From positions 124,001 through 188,000 of the forward strand of contig CAWHNT010000050.1 of the NCBI GenBank assembly GCA_963830775.1: 64,000 nt of DNA, written 5' to 3'. Of the stretch, positions 47,872 through 56,974 are shown in pieces. Under the pieces are notes generated by a model. That model did not search any database. It was not told the DNA's origin and worked only from the letters and a program-made list of their open reading frames with translations. Source of the stretch: CAWHNT01 sp963830775 (lineage in GTDB: Bacteria; Pseudomonadota; Alphaproteobacteria; Geminicoccales; Geminicoccaceae). Position 1 is the first letter of the stretch. Each line of letters begins with the position of its first letter. The position numbers were made by a program, and so were the translations under genes.

Positions 47872-48827
47872 CCCAAGTGACCGAGCCAGCACCCCGGAGC
47901 CACGACAAGTACGAGCGGCTGATCGCCGTCACGCACGACATCCGCGCCATCCCCTGCGCGGTCGCCCACCCCTGCGACGAGACTTCGCTCCGTGGTGCCG
48001 TCGAGGCGGCCGGGGACGAGATCATCACCCCCATCCTGGTCGGGCCCCAGCACAAGATCCGCAGCGTGGCGCAAGCGTTCGGCATCGACATCACGCCCTT
48101 CGAGATCGTGGACGTGCCGCACAGCCACGCCGCTGCCGCCAAGGCCGTGGAGCTGGTCCGCGCCGGCAGGGCCGAGCTCCTGATGAAGGGCAGCCTGCAC
48201 ACCGACGAGCTGATGGGCGAGGTCGTGGCCCGCGAGACGGGCCTGCGCACGGCCCGCCGGGTCAGCCACGTCTTCATCATGGACGTGCCGAGTTACCCCG
48301 AGCCGCTCTTCATCACGGACGCGGCCATCAACATCTTCCCCGACCTCGAGACCAAGGCCGACATCTGCCGCAACGCCATCGACCTGCACCTGGGCCTTGG
48401 CTTCGGCACCCCCCGCGTCGCCATCCTCTCGGCCGTGGAGACCGTCAATCCCAAGATCCCCAGCACCATCGAGGCCGCAGCCTTGTGCAAGATGGCCGAG
48501 CGCGGCCAGATCGAGGGCGGCCTGCTCGACGGGCCCCTGGCGCTCGACAACGCGATCAGCCCCGAGGCCGCCCGGATCAAGGGGATCGCCGGCGAGGTGG
48601 CGGGCCGGGCCCAGATCCTGGTCGTCCCCGACCTCGAGGCCGGCAACATGCTGGCCAAGAACCTCTCCTTCCTCGCCGGCGCCGATGCCGCCGGCATCGT
48701 GCTGGGGGCGCGCGTGCCGATCATCCTCACCAGCCGTGCCGACAATGTCCGCACCCGCATGGCCTCCTGTGCGGTGGCAGCGCTCTACGCGCACCACCTG
48801 GCCCTGAAGCAGCCGGTGACGGCATGA
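47868..48827 (+). CDS. Phosphate acetyl/butyryltransferase
   Basis: A 319-residue acyltransferase of the Pta/Ptb family, converting acyl-CoA and phosphate to acyl-phosphate. LLMKGSLHTDELMGEV, RVSHVFIMDVPSYPEPLFITDAAINIFP, GPLALDNAIS and VVPDLEAGNMLAKNLSFLAGADAAGIVLGA are diagnostic. The enoyl-CoA hydratase domain found in longer relatives is absent. GTG 47868 overlaps the transporter stop by 4 bp and the stop overlaps the acetate kinase gene by 4 bp, so its acyl-phosphate would be used by that kinase. Confidence 0.93.
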   Translation: MTQVTEPAPRSHDKYERLIAVTHDIRAIPCAVAHPCDETSLRGAVEAAGDEIITPILVGPQHKIRSVAQAFGIDITPFEIVDVPHSHAAAAKAVELVRAGRAELLMKGSLHTDELMGEVVARETGLRTARRVSHVFIMDVPSYPEPLFITDAAINIFPDLETKADICRNAIDLHLGLGFGTPRVAILSAVETVNPKIPSTIEAAALCKMAERGQIEGGLLDGPLALDNAISPEAARIKGIAGEVAGRAQILVVPDLEAGNMLAKNLSFLAGADAAGIVLGARVPIILTSRADNVRTRMASCAVAALYAHHLALKQPVTA

Positions 48828-50002
48828 CCGGCACCATCCTCGTCCTCAACGCCGGCAGCTCGAGCATCAAGTTCGAGCTGTTCGACGTCGCGGGCGAGGA
48901 TCCGAGCGCCCGCTTCGCCGGACAGATCGACGGCATCGGGACGGCACGGGCGCGCCTCAGGGCCAAGGAGCATGGTGGCACCGTCCTGGCCGACCGGCAG
49001 GTCGAGGCAGCCGACCTCGTCGCGGCCCAGGAGGTCGTGGGCGACTGGATCATGGAGCATCTGGGCGCCCCGCCGCTGGCCGTCGGCCATCGGGTGGTCC
49101 ATGGCGGCCCCGACTTCGCCGCCCCGGTCCTGGTCGACGACGACGTGCTGGCGAGGCTCGAGCGCCTCGTCCCGCTGGCACCCCTGCACCAGCCGAACAA
49201 CCTGGCCCCCATCCGCTCGATCCGGGCCCGCCGCCCCGACCTGCCGCAGGTGGCCTGCTTCGACACCGCCTTCCACCGCGGCCACCCCGAGGTCGCCGAC
49301 CGGTTCGCAATTCCCCAGTCGCTCTACGAGGAGGGCGTGCGCCGCTACGGCTTCCACGGGCTCTCCTACGAACACATCGCCTCCCGCCTGCCCGAGCTGG
49401 CGCCCGAGATCGCGAACGGCCGGGTCGTGGTCGCCCATCTGGGCTCGGGCGTCTCGGCCTGCGCGATGGTGGGCGGCCGGAGCGTGGACAGCACGATGGG
49501 CTTCACGGCCCTGGACGGCCTGCCGATGGGCACCCGCCCGGGCCAGCTCGACCCCGGCGTCGTCCTCTATCTCGCGGCCCAGAAGGGGATGGAGCCCCGG
49601 GCGATCGAGCACCTGCTCTACCACGACTGCGGCCTCAAGGGCCTGTCGGGCATCAGCAACGATGTCCGCGACCTGCTGGCCAGCGACGATCCGCGGGCAC
49701 GCCTCGCCCTCGACTACTTCACCTACCGCATCGCCGGTGCCTTCGGCGCCCTCGCCGCCGCCATGGAGGGCATCGACGGGATCGTGCTCACCGCCGGCGT
49801 CGGCGAGCACGGCGCCCCCGTCCGGGCGGAGATCTGCCGCCGCTGCGCCTGGCTCGGGGTCGAGCTCGACCCTGCCCGCAACGAGGCGCACGGCCCCCGC
49901 ATCACCACCGATGCCAGCCGCATCCCCGTCCACGTCATCCCGACCGACGAGGAGCGGATGATCGCGCGCCACACCCTGGCACTCCTGAGGAGCAGGCCAT
50001 GA
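48824..50002 (+). CDS. ackA: Acetate/propionate kinase
   Basis: A 392-residue acetate kinase with LVLNAGSSSIKFELF at the N-terminus, VGHRVVHGG, FDTAFH, YGFHGLSYEHIA, VVAHLGSGVSACAMVGGRSVDSTMGFTALDGLPMGTR and the phosphate site VLTAGVGEHG. It makes ATP and acetate (or a longer acid) from acyl-phosphate, or the reverse. It overlaps the phosphate acyltransferase and FabI genes by 4 bp on each side. Confidence 0.95.
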   Translation: MTGTILVLNAGSSSIKFELFDVAGEDPSARFAGQIDGIGTARARLRAKEHGGTVLADRQVEAADLVAAQEVVGDWIMEHLGAPPLAVGHRVVHGGPDFAAPVLVDDDVLARLERLVPLAPLHQPNNLAPIRSIRARRPDLPQVACFDTAFHRGHPEVADRFAIPQSLYEEGVRRYGFHGLSYEHIASRLPELAPEIANGRVVVAHLGSGVSACAMVGGRSVDSTMGFTALDGLPMGTRPGQLDPGVVLYLAAQKGMEPRAIEHLLYHDCGLKGLSGISNDVRDLLASDDPRARLALDYFTYRIAGAFGALAAAMEGIDGIVLTAGVGEHGAPVRAEICRRCAWLGVELDPARNEAHGPRITTDASRIPVHVIPTDEERMIARHTLALLRSRP

Positions 50003-50778
50003 TCCCTCGCCCGAACCTCAGCCTCGAAGGCCGCAAGGGCCTGGTCACCGGCATCGCCAACGAGAGCTCGATCGCCTGGGGCTGTGCCAAGGCCTTCCGC
50101 AGCCTCGGCGCCGACCTCGCCGTCACCTACCTGAACGACAAGGCCAGGCCGCATGTCGAGCCGCTGGCACAGGCGCTCGACGCCCCGATCCTGATGCCGC
50201 TCGACCTGCGCGCCGAAGGCCAGCTCGAGGCCGTCTTCGAGCGCATCACCACCGAGTGGGGCCGCCTCGACTTCCTCCTCCATTCCATCGCCTTCGCGCC
50301 GATGGCCGACCTGCACGGCCGCGTCGTCGACTGCTCGAAGGATGGCTTCCTCGCCGCCATGGAGGTCTCCTGCTGGTCCTTCCTCCGCATGGCCAAGCTG
50401 GCCGAGCCGCTGATGAAGGAGGGCGGCACCCTCTTCTGCATGACCTATTACGGCTCGCAGATGGTGGTCGAGCATTACGGCATCATGGGCCCGGTCAAGG
50501 CCGCCCTCGAGAGCGCCACCCGCTACCTCGCGGCCGAGCTCGGGCCCGCCGGCATCCGCGTCCACGCCATCTCCCCCGGCCCCCTCAAGACCCGGGCCGC
50601 CTCCGGCATCGCCCACTTCGACGAGATGCTGGCCCGCGCCCAGGAAAAAGCCCCGGCCCGCAGCCTGGTCTCCACCGACGATGTCGGCCTCGCCACCGCC
50701 TACCTCGCCACCGACGCCGGCAAGCTGATCACCGGCCAGACCCTCTACATCGACGGCGGCTACCACATCATCGACTGA
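49999..50778 (+). CDS. fabI: Enoyl-ACP reductase (NADH), FabI-type
   Basis: A 259-residue SDR-type enoyl-ACP reductase. LVTGIANESSIAWGCAKAF binds the cofactor; the catalytic tyrosines and lysine lie in MTYYGSQMVVEHYGIMGPVKAAL (Tyr-x6-Lys pattern), followed by VHAISPGPLKTRAASGI and the terminal LYIDGGYHIID. It reduces the double bond in fatty acid elongation. As last gene in the run of overlapping genes, it may supply acyl chains for storage or membrane lipids; a second fabI elsewhere is likely. Confidence 0.94.
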   Translation: MIPRPNLSLEGRKGLVTGIANESSIAWGCAKAFRSLGADLAVTYLNDKARPHVEPLAQALDAPILMPLDLRAEGQLEAVFERITTEWGRLDFLLHSIAFAPMADLHGRVVDCSKDGFLAAMEVSCWSFLRMAKLAEPLMKEGGTLFCMTYYGSQMVVEHYGIMGPVKAALESATRYLAAELGPAGIRVHAISPGPLKTRAASGIAHFDEMLARAQEKAPARSLVSTDDVGLATAYLATDAGKLITGQTLYIDGGYHIID

Positions 50779-50905
50779 GAGCCAGCCCTGAGGGTGGCGG
50801 GCGGCTGACGCCGTGATTCCGTGCTTGTCGTGGCGGCTGGCATGCGGCCAGAAGGTCAGCTCGCGCATCGTCTCGCGCGGATAATTGCATTCAGGGAGGA
50901 GAACC

Positions 50906-52753
50906 ATGGATCGGGAGCCTGCCCGACTCCGCTGCACCGTCCTTCGTATGCTGACCGCAACCAGCCTCGCGGCCCTGCCTGTGGCTGCGGCAACTCCGGC
51001 GCTGGCCGCTCTGGAGACCGGCGCTTGTGCCGTCGAGAAGCAGGCCGACGTTCCGGCCACCATGCGCGATGGCGCGGTCCTGCTCGCCGACGTCTACCGG
51101 CCCCGCGAGCCCGGAACCTACCCCGTGCTCCTGATGCGGCTGCCGTACGACAAGAACGCCGCCCAGACCTACGTCTACGCCAAGCCCGAAGCCTACGCTT
51201 CGCACTGCTACATCGTCGTCATCCAGGACGTGCGCGGCCAGTACGCGTCGGAGGGCGAGTTCTATCCTTTCCGCGACGAGGCAGCCGACGGCTACGACAC
51301 GGTCGAATGGGCAGCAGCGCTCCCCGGCTCCAGCGGCAAGGTCGGGATGTACGGCTTCTCCTATGTCGGCGCCACGCAATGGCTGGCGGCGACGCAGAAG
51401 CCGCCGCATCTCGCGGCGATCGCACCCGCCCACACCAGCTCCGACTACTATGACGGCTGGTCCTATGAGGGTGGCGCCTTCTCGCTGGCCTTCCTCGAGT
51501 CCTGGCCGCTGACCTCGATCGCCGTGTCCGGCTCCCGCCGTCTGGGCGACCAGGCCGTGCTCGACCGCATGAGCGAGGCCGTGGGCAAGCTGCCCGAGAC
51601 CTACCGGCACCTGCCGGTCAAGGACTATCCCTGGCTGTTCCCGGACCGCCCCGATGTCGCCGGCTATTTCTACGACTGGGTCGAGCACGACACCTGGGAC
51701 GACTACTGGAAGCAGTGGAGCATCCGCACCCGCTACAACGACGTGCAGGTGCCGGCGCTGAATTTCGCCGGCTGGTACGACGTCTTCATGAATGGCGGGG
51801 TCGAGAACTTCACGGGCATGCGGGCGAAGGGCGGATCCGACCTCGCGCGCAAAGGCCAGAAGCTGGTGATCGGCCCCTGGATCCACCTGCCCTGGGAGCA
51901 GAAGGTCGGCGAGGTCGATTTCGGCCCCGAGGCGGCCAACCCCATCGATCAGCTGCATCTGCGCTGGTTCGACCACTGGCTGAAGGGGGCCGACAACGGC
52001 ATCGACCGGGAGCCGGCCGTGCGGGTGTTCGTGATGGGTGCGAACAAGTGGCGCGAGGCCAGCGACTGGCCGATCCCCGGCACCGAGTTCACGACCTACT
52101 ATCTGCGCAGCCGCGGCGCGGCCAACACCCGCTTCGGCAACGGCTCGCTCAGCACGGAGGCCCCTACGGCTGATGAGCCGGCGGACCGCTACCGCTACGA
52201 TCCGGCCAACCCGGTGCCGAGCCGGGGCGGGCACTCCTGCTGCACATCGGACGTGGCACCCGTCGGGCCGTTCGATCAGGCCGAGATCGAGGAGCGCGCC
52301 GACGTGCTGGTCTACAGCACGCCGCCGCTCGACCGGCCGGTGGAGGTGACGGGGCCGATCAGCGTGACGCTGCATGCGGCGACCTCGGCGCCGGATACGG
52401 ACTTCACCGCAAAGCTGGTCGACGTCTACCCGGATGGGCGGGCGATCAACCTCAACAACGGCATCATCCGGGCGCGCTTCCGGAACTCCCTCGAGCGCGC
52501 CGAGCAGGTCACGCCGGGCCAAGTCTACGAATACACGATCCAGGTCTGGCCCACGAGCAACCTGTTCAAGGCCGGCCACCGCATCCGCCTCGAGATCTCG
52601 AGCAGCAACTTCCCGCACTACGACCGCAACCTGAACACTGGCCACGAGTTCGGCCAGGACTCGGCAATGCTGGTCGCCGATCAGACGATCTTCCACGATC
52701 GGGAGCGCGCCTCGCGTGTCGTGCTCCCGATCATCCCCCAGCCCCTGCAGTAG
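50906..52753 (+). CDS. Secreted CocE/NonD-family hydrolase
   Basis: A 615-residue protein with a signal peptide (residues about 14-35, cleavage near ALA-AL). The alpha/beta-hydrolase domain has DVRGQYASEGEFYPFRDE, the nucleophile Ser in YGFSYVGATQW, Asp in GWYDVFMNGG and a His in GPWIHLPW; the C-terminal jelly-roll X-Pro domain follows from about residue 400. Family members hydrolyse cocaine, cephalosporin esters, acyl amino acids or X-Pro peptides. ATG 50906 has GGGAGGAG upstream. Substrate unknown. Confidence 0.92.
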   Translation: MDREPARLRCTVLRMLTATSLAALPVAAATPALAALETGACAVEKQADVPATMRDGAVLLADVYRPREPGTYPVLLMRLPYDKNAAQTYVYAKPEAYASHCYIVVIQDVRGQYASEGEFYPFRDEAADGYDTVEWAAALPGSSGKVGMYGFSYVGATQWLAATQKPPHLAAIAPAHTSSDYYDGWSYEGGAFSLAFLESWPLTSIAVSGSRRLGDQAVLDRMSEAVGKLPETYRHLPVKDYPWLFPDRPDVAGYFYDWVEHDTWDDYWKQWSIRTRYNDVQVPALNFAGWYDVFMNGGVENFTGMRAKGGSDLARKGQKLVIGPWIHLPWEQKVGEVDFGPEAANPIDQLHLRWFDHWLKGADNGIDREPAVRVFVMGANKWREASDWPIPGTEFTTYYLRSRGAANTRFGNGSLSTEAPTADEPADRYRYDPANPVPSRGGHSCCTSDVAPVGPFDQAEIEERADVLVYSTPPLDRPVEVTGPISVTLHAATSAPDTDFTAKLVDVYPDGRAINLNNGIIRARFRNSLERAEQVTPGQVYEYTIQVWPTSNLFKAGHRIRLEISSSNFPHYDRNLNTGHEFGQDSAMLVADQTIFHDRERASRVVLPIIPQPLQ

Positions 52754-52771
52754 CTCCCGCGCCAGGGGCTT

Positions 52772-52807
52772 CCGTCCACCGCGCGGTCACAGTCCCGCGG
52801 TGGACGG
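52772..52807. terminator. Bidirectional hairpin terminator between convergent genes
   Basis: A perfect 12-bp stem (CCGTCCACCGCG and CGCGGTGGACGG) with a 12-base loop lies 18 bp after the hydrolase stop and 17 bp before the PRC-barrel stop. There is no T-tract, but both converging genes could use it. Confidence 0.6.
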
Positions 52808-52824
52808 TCTGTGCGGACTGGAGC

Positions 52825-53544
52825 CTACTGCGTGCTGCCGCCGGCGGCGGGTGCAGGTGCCGTTGTACCTGCTCCACCCATCGGCATCCCAGCACCCGGA
52901 GCGGTGGTCGTCGGGACCGCCGCAGGCGGCTCGTCGAGCGGTGCGGTCTCGGCGGTGACATTGAACTCCGGCATAGCGTCGATATCGGCCTGGGTGACAC
53001 CCTTGGCCACGATGCCGCCTTCCGGCCTGATCTCGACGTCCTCGAAGGCGACCGCCACGTTCTTGGCGCCGAGACCGAGGAATCCGCCGCTGGCGATCAC
53101 GAGGCGCTGGATCTTCCCACTCGCCGAATCAACCACCACGTCCGAGATCTTGCCCAGGGGCTGTCCATCCGAGCCCTCTACCTCGCGCCCCATCATGTCG
53201 TCGGCGCTGACCGGCTCGCCGCTGGCTGCGGTCTTCGTGTCGGCTACGGGTGCCGTTGCGGTGTCGGTCGGCGCAGGTGTTGGAGGCGTTGCCGCGGTTT
53301 CGGCGGGCGCCGGCGTCGGTGGCGTTGCCGCAGTCTCGGCCGGTGCCGGGGTCGGCGTGGCAGGTGCCTGCGCCTGTGGCATCGGGTCGGCCGGGGGTTG
53401 GTTGGGCATCGCCTCCGGTGCCGGAGCAGGCGTAGCGGCCGGTGGCATGGCCGGGGTCGTCGTGGCATCCGGGGCCGCATTCTGGGCCAGGGCCACGCCG
53501 GTGAGCAGAGCCAGAGCTGAGACGGCTCCGAGCAGCTCTTTCAT
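52825..53544 (-). CDS. Exported PRC-barrel protein with Pro/Ala/Thr-rich linker
   Basis: A 239-residue protein: signal peptide (MKELLGAVSALALLTGVALA-Q), a disordered linker of about 80 residues rich in Pro, Ala and Thr with tandem 12-residue repeats around TPAPAETAATPP, a PRC-barrel domain (about residues 115-185, VSADDMMGREVEGSDGQPLG and ISDVVVDSASGKIQRLVIA) and a second Pro/Ala/Gly-rich tail. PRC barrels bind RNA or proteins; exported alphaproteobacterial ones are linked to the envelope. ATG 53544 has GGAGG seven bases upstream; the ATG at 53559 has none. Confidence 0.85.
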   Translation of the reverse strand: MKELLGAVSALALLTGVALAQNAAPDATTTPAMPPAATPAPAPEAMPNQPPADPMPQAQAPATPTPAPAETAATPPTPAPAETAATPPTPAPTDTATAPVADTKTAASGEPVSADDMMGREVEGSDGQPLGKISDVVVDSASGKIQRLVIASGGFLGLGAKNVAVAFEDVEIRPEGGIVAKGVTQADIDAMPEFNVTAETAPLDEPPAAVPTTTAPGAGMPMGGAGTTAPAPAAGGSTQ

Positions 53545-53725
53545 CTGCCGTTCCTCCATCTGATCACGTGCCGTGTTGACGGCGTCATCTACTTAACAGG
53601 GAGGCGCGGCGCGCGGTTCCGCCTTCGCGTTGGGCGGCCAGGCTACTCGACCGCGATTGCTCCGCGACAGGAACTCGCCTCCCGCAGCGCAGCAGAAATC
53701 TGGAACCGACTTGTGGCGACTGGGC

Positions 53726-54499
53726 TCAAGGCATCAGCTGGCCGCCATTGACCTCCAGGATCTGACCGGTGACGAACCCGCTAAGCGTATCGGAGGCGAG
53801 GAAGAGATAGGCGCCGACGCAGTCCTCTGGCGCACCGGCCCGGCCCATCGGGATGGCACCCACCATCTGGCTCAGCTGCTCGGGCGTGCTGAACCGGTCG
53901 TGGAAGGGCGTCGCGATCACGCCGGGTGCCACGGCGTTCACCCGGATGCGGTCCTTCACCAGCTCCTTGGCGAGGCCGCGGGTGAGATTGCTCACGAAGG
54001 CCTTGGCCGAGGCGTAGAGGCCAGAGCCCGGGCCGCCGCCGTTCCTTGCCGCGATCGAGCTCGTGTTGATGATCACGCCGCCCTGCCGCTGCAGCCAGGG
54101 GATGGCGGCGCGGCAGGCGACCACGACCGAGCGTACGTTGAGGTCGAGCACCTGATCGTAGAGCTCGTCGGTCGCCTCGGCGATCGGCATGCGCTTCACC
54201 AGGGCGCCGGCATTGTTGATGAGGCCGTCGATCCGGCCGAACCGCTCGCCCGTGCCGGCGATGATGGCCTTGACCGCAGCCGGGTCGACCACATCCCCGC
54301 CCACCGTCCAGGCCTCGCCACCCAGGCTGTTGACGGCGGCAGCCACATCCTCGGCTTCGGCGACGCTGCGGTTGTAGTGGACGGCCACCCGCGCCCCTTG
54401 CGCGCCCAATCCCCGGGCGACGGCCGCACCGATCCCGGTCGAGGCGCCGGTGACGAGGAACACCTTGCCTGCAAGGTCGGGGATACGAACCGCGTCCAT
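53726..54499 (-). CDS. Short-chain dehydrogenase/reductase
   Basis: A 257-residue classical SDR. TGASTGIGAAVARGLG, NNAGA, the catalytic Ser in INTSSIAARNGG, Tyr-x-x-x-Lys in LYASAKAFVSNL and a PGVIATPF loop are all present. The C-terminal FVTGQILEVNGGQ is typical. It would reduce or oxidise a small carbonyl or alcohol with NAD(P). The gene is divergent from the cold-shock-like gene. Substrate cannot be read. Confidence 0.9.
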   Translation of the reverse strand: MDAVRIPDLAGKVFLVTGASTGIGAAVARGLGAQGARVAVHYNRSVAEAEDVAAAVNSLGGEAWTVGGDVVDPAAVKAIIAGTGERFGRIDGLINNAGALVKRMPIAEATDELYDQVLDLNVRSVVVACRAAIPWLQRQGGVIINTSSIAARNGGGPGSGLYASAKAFVSNLTRGLAKELVKDRIRVNAVAPGVIATPFHDRFSTPEQLSQMVGAIPMGRAGAPEDCVGAYLFLASDTLSGFVTGQILEVNGGQLMP

Positions 54500-54748
54500 G
54501 GCTGCCTCCGGAGATTGGGTTCCCCGTGGCAGCTATGCCGACGTCAGCCGTCCGGCAAGCCGTCCGGTCGGGCCGCAGCCAGCCCGGCCTCTTCCTTGAA
54601 GGCGGCCCCGGCCGAGCCACATCAAGAATGCGTCGGCGTCATCTTCCGGTGCCGGGAAGCGGCCGCACCACCGCTGCCGGCAGGCCACTTGTTGCGGAAG
54701 CACGTCGCCCGGGGTCGCCCATGCGGCCCCCGTCCGGGAGAGAGACTT

Positions 54749-54970
54749 GTGGCTATCGGCACCGTCAAATGGTTCCACCCGATCATGGATTACGGCTTCA
54801 TCGCGCCCGATGACGGTACGGTGAGCGTGCGCGTGTCCACGAGAGGCCTTGGTAGCCTGCGCAAAGGCGACAGGGTCGAGTACGAGATGGTCCGCGGTGC
54901 GGACGGCCGCCCGGCAGCACAGAACCTGCGCCTGCGGGGCGCGCATGCCCCAGCCCTGGCAGGCACCTGA
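54749..54970 (+). CDS. Small cold-shock-domain protein with degenerate RNP2
   Basis: A 73-residue OB-fold protein starting at GTG 54749 (GGGAGAGAGA upstream). GTVKWFHPIMDYGFIAPDDG matches the CspA N-terminus and RNP1 (GYGFI, here DYGFI). The RNP2 position, normally VFVHIS, reads VSVRVST, losing the aromatic Phe and His that stack on nucleic acid bases. KGDRVEYEMVRGADGRPAAQNLRL is normal. It may bind RNA weakly or have another role. It is convergent with the LysR gene. Confidence 0.8.
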   Translation: MAIGTVKWFHPIMDYGFIAPDDGTVSVRVSTRGLGSLRKGDRVEYEMVRGADGRPAAQNLRLRGAHAPALAGT

Positions 54971-54974
54971 CGCT

Positions 54975-55904
54975 CTAGGATTCTTCGGCCTCTGCCAGCA
55001 GGCCCGGCAGGTCGGTCGCCTCGAGGAGGCGGCGGAATGCACGTGCTGCTGGTGAAGGGGTTCTGCCGGTCGCCTGCACGATCCCGATCCGTCGCACCAT
55101 CCGCGGCGCCTCCAGCTCGCGGACGACCAGCGATGAGCGGCCCAGCACCGGCAGGGTAAGCGAGGGCAGGGCGGCGACGCCGAGCCCGGCCGCCACCAGC
55201 GCCCCAGCCGTCGCCAGATGCGCCACCTCGAACCGCGGCTGCAGGACGAGGCCGGCCTGGGCACAAGCCGCGTCGGTGAGGGCCCGCACGCTGGTCCCGG
55301 GCGCCATCGCGATGAAGGGCTGCTGCACCAACTCCGCCCAACTGTAGGCGCGCTCTTCCGCGAGCGGGCCATCCCTGCGGCCGACGGCCAGGAACGCATC
55401 CTCGAGCAGCGGGCGGAAGCTGAGCCGGCCGGATGCATCCGGCGCGCCTGCGGTGAAGCCCAGGTCTGCACGACCCTCCAGGAGGGCGGCGACCACACCA
55501 TCCGAGAGCGCATCCAGGATCGCGACCTCGACCTCGGGATGGCTGACCGCGAACCTTGCCACGAGCCGGGGCAGCAGGCCCGCCGTGACCGAAGGCAGGC
55601 CGGCCAGGGTGACCCGGCCGCGGGCTGCCGCGAGGTAGCGGTCGAACTCCGTCAGCGCGGCTGCGGCCTCGTCCAGGATTTGGCGGGTGAGCTGCTCCAG
55701 TGCCTGGCCCTGCGGGGTGAGGGCCACGTTGCGGGTGTCGCGGTCGAAGAGTCGGGCACCCAGCCGGTCCTCGACCCGCGCGATCAGCCGGCTCAGCGCC
55801 GGTGCCGACAGCCCCAGATCCTCGGCCGCCATGCGGAAGCTGCAGCACTCGGCCAGACGGATGAACGCCTGCAGCTCGGCCAAGTCGACATTGATGCGCT
55901 TCAC
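54975..55904 (-). CDS. LysR-family transcriptional regulator
   Basis: A 309-residue LTTR: N-terminal winged helix-turn-helix (LAELQAFIRLAECCSFRMAAEDLGLSAPALSRLIARVEDRLG), then the periplasmic-binding-protein-like effector domain. It is divergent from the Bug receptor/AtuA operon, with 95 bp between them, and very likely controls it in response to the imported substrate. Length is normal. Confidence 0.92.
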   Translation of the reverse strand: MKRINVDLAELQAFIRLAECCSFRMAAEDLGLSAPALSRLIARVEDRLGARLFDRDTRNVALTPQGQALEQLTRQILDEAAAALTEFDRYLAAARGRVTLAGLPSVTAGLLPRLVARFAVSHPEVEVAILDALSDGVVAALLEGRADLGFTAGAPDASGRLSFRPLLEDAFLAVGRRDGPLAEERAYSWAELVQQPFIAMAPGTSVRALTDAACAQAGLVLQPRFEVAHLATAGALVAAGLGVAALPSLTLPVLGRSSLVVRELEAPRMVRRIGIVQATGRTPSPAARAFRRLLEATDLPGLLAEAEES

Positions 55905-55999
55905 GCAATGATAAATGCAATAACTTCACTTCATGCACCAGCCGTCCCGCACCATTCTCCAGCACAGAGCAGGCGATCACGATCAGAGAGGAAGAACCG
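55905..55999. promoter_or_regulatory. Divergent promoter region, probable LysR site
   Basis: The 95 bp between the LysR and Bug genes is unusually AT-rich near 55905-55940 for this chromosome, with TGCA motifs at both ends of a TGATAAA core (TGCAATGATAAATGCA) and a further TGCA about 20 bp on. This is the expected place for a LysR tetramer and both promoters. The site is inferred from composition and position. Confidence 0.4.
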
Positions 56000-56974
56000 A
56001 TGCAGCGACGTTTCTTGGCCGCCACCATGCTGGCCGGGCTCGGCTGGGCTCTGGGCACCGGCTGGGCTTCAGCCCAGGACGCCTATCCCAGCCGCCCGAT
56101 CAAGTTCGTCGTCCCGTTCTCGGCCGGCAGTGCCACCGACACGCTGGCGCGGGTTCTGGGCGAGAAGATGACGGCGAGCCTGGGGCAGGCGATCGTGGTC
56201 GACAACATGCCGGGTGCGAGCGGTTTCCTCGGCGCCCAGAACGTCGCTCGGGCCGAGCCCGACGGCCATACGGTGCTGATCGCGACCAACACCACTCACG
56301 CCGCCAACCAGAGCCTGTTCAAGAAGCTGCCCTACGATCCCATCAGGGACTTCGAGCCGGTCAGCAGGCTCGGCACGATCACGCTGGCCCTGATCGTCAA
56401 CCCCTCGGTGCCGGCCGCGAGCACGCAGGAGCTGATCGCTTACGCCAAGGCGAACCCCGGCAAGCTCACCTTCGGCAGCGGCTCCAGCTCGTCCCGACTT
56501 GCCGCCGAGATGCTGCGCAGCTTGGCCGGGATCGACATGGTCAACGTGCCCTACAAGAGCAATCCGCAGGCTATTACCGACCTCCTGGGCGGCCAGATCC
56601 AGCTCGTCTTCGCCGACATAGCCACGACCCTGCCCCAGGCCCGGGCCGGCAAGGTGAAGGCGCTTGGTGTCTCCAGCGCCCAGCGCTCGCCTTTGGCCCC
56701 CGATCTCCCGACGATGCAGGAGGCGGGCGTGCAGGGCTACGAGCTCACCGCCTGGTTCGCGGCCTACGTGCCGGCAGGAACGCCCGAGGCCGTCGTCGAC
56801 AAGCTGAACGGTGCAATGAGGACGGCCCTCGCGGACGAGGCTGCCGTGAAGACCCTGCTCGGTGCCGGGATCGAGCCCGGGGCGAGCACGCCCGAGGAGC
56901 TCAAGGCCTTCACCGTCGCCGAAACCGAGAAGTGGGCCCGGATCGTGAAGGCGGCCGGGATCGAGCCCGAATGA
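56000..56974 (+). CDS. Bug-family periplasmic substrate-binding protein (TctC-like)
   Basis: A 324-residue solute receptor with signal peptide (MQRRFLAATMLAGLGWALG, cleavage near ASA-QD). YPSRPIKFVVPFSAGSATDTLAR and GQAIVVDNMPGASG are the hallmark starts of the Bug family, followed by ANTTHAANQSLFKKLPYDPIRDFEPV and the C-terminal EKWARIVKAAGIEPE. These bind small carboxylates or aromatic acids for tripartite tricarboxylate transporters; the membrane subunits are not adjacent. SD AGAGGAAG precedes the ATG. Its stop overlaps the AtuA start by 4 bp. Confidence 0.93.
   Translation: MQRRFLAATMLAGLGWALGTGWASAQDAYPSRPIKFVVPFSAGSATDTLARVLGEKMTASLGQAIVVDNMPGASGFLGAQNVARAEPDGHTVLIATNTTHAANQSLFKKLPYDPIRDFEPVSRLGTITLALIVNPSVPAASTQELIAYAKANPGKLTFGSGSSSSRLAAEMLRSLAGIDMVNVPYKSNPQAITDLLGGQIQLVFADIATTLPQARAGKVKALGVSSAQRSPLAPDLPTMQEAGVQGYELTAWFAAYVPAGTPEAVVDKLNGAMRTALADEAAVKTLLGAGIEPGASTPEELKAFTVAETEKWARIVKAAGIEPE

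Noticed and set aside
53545..53559. Upstream ATG of the PRC-barrel gene
   Set aside because: It has no ribosome site and overlaps the GGAGG serving the next ATG.
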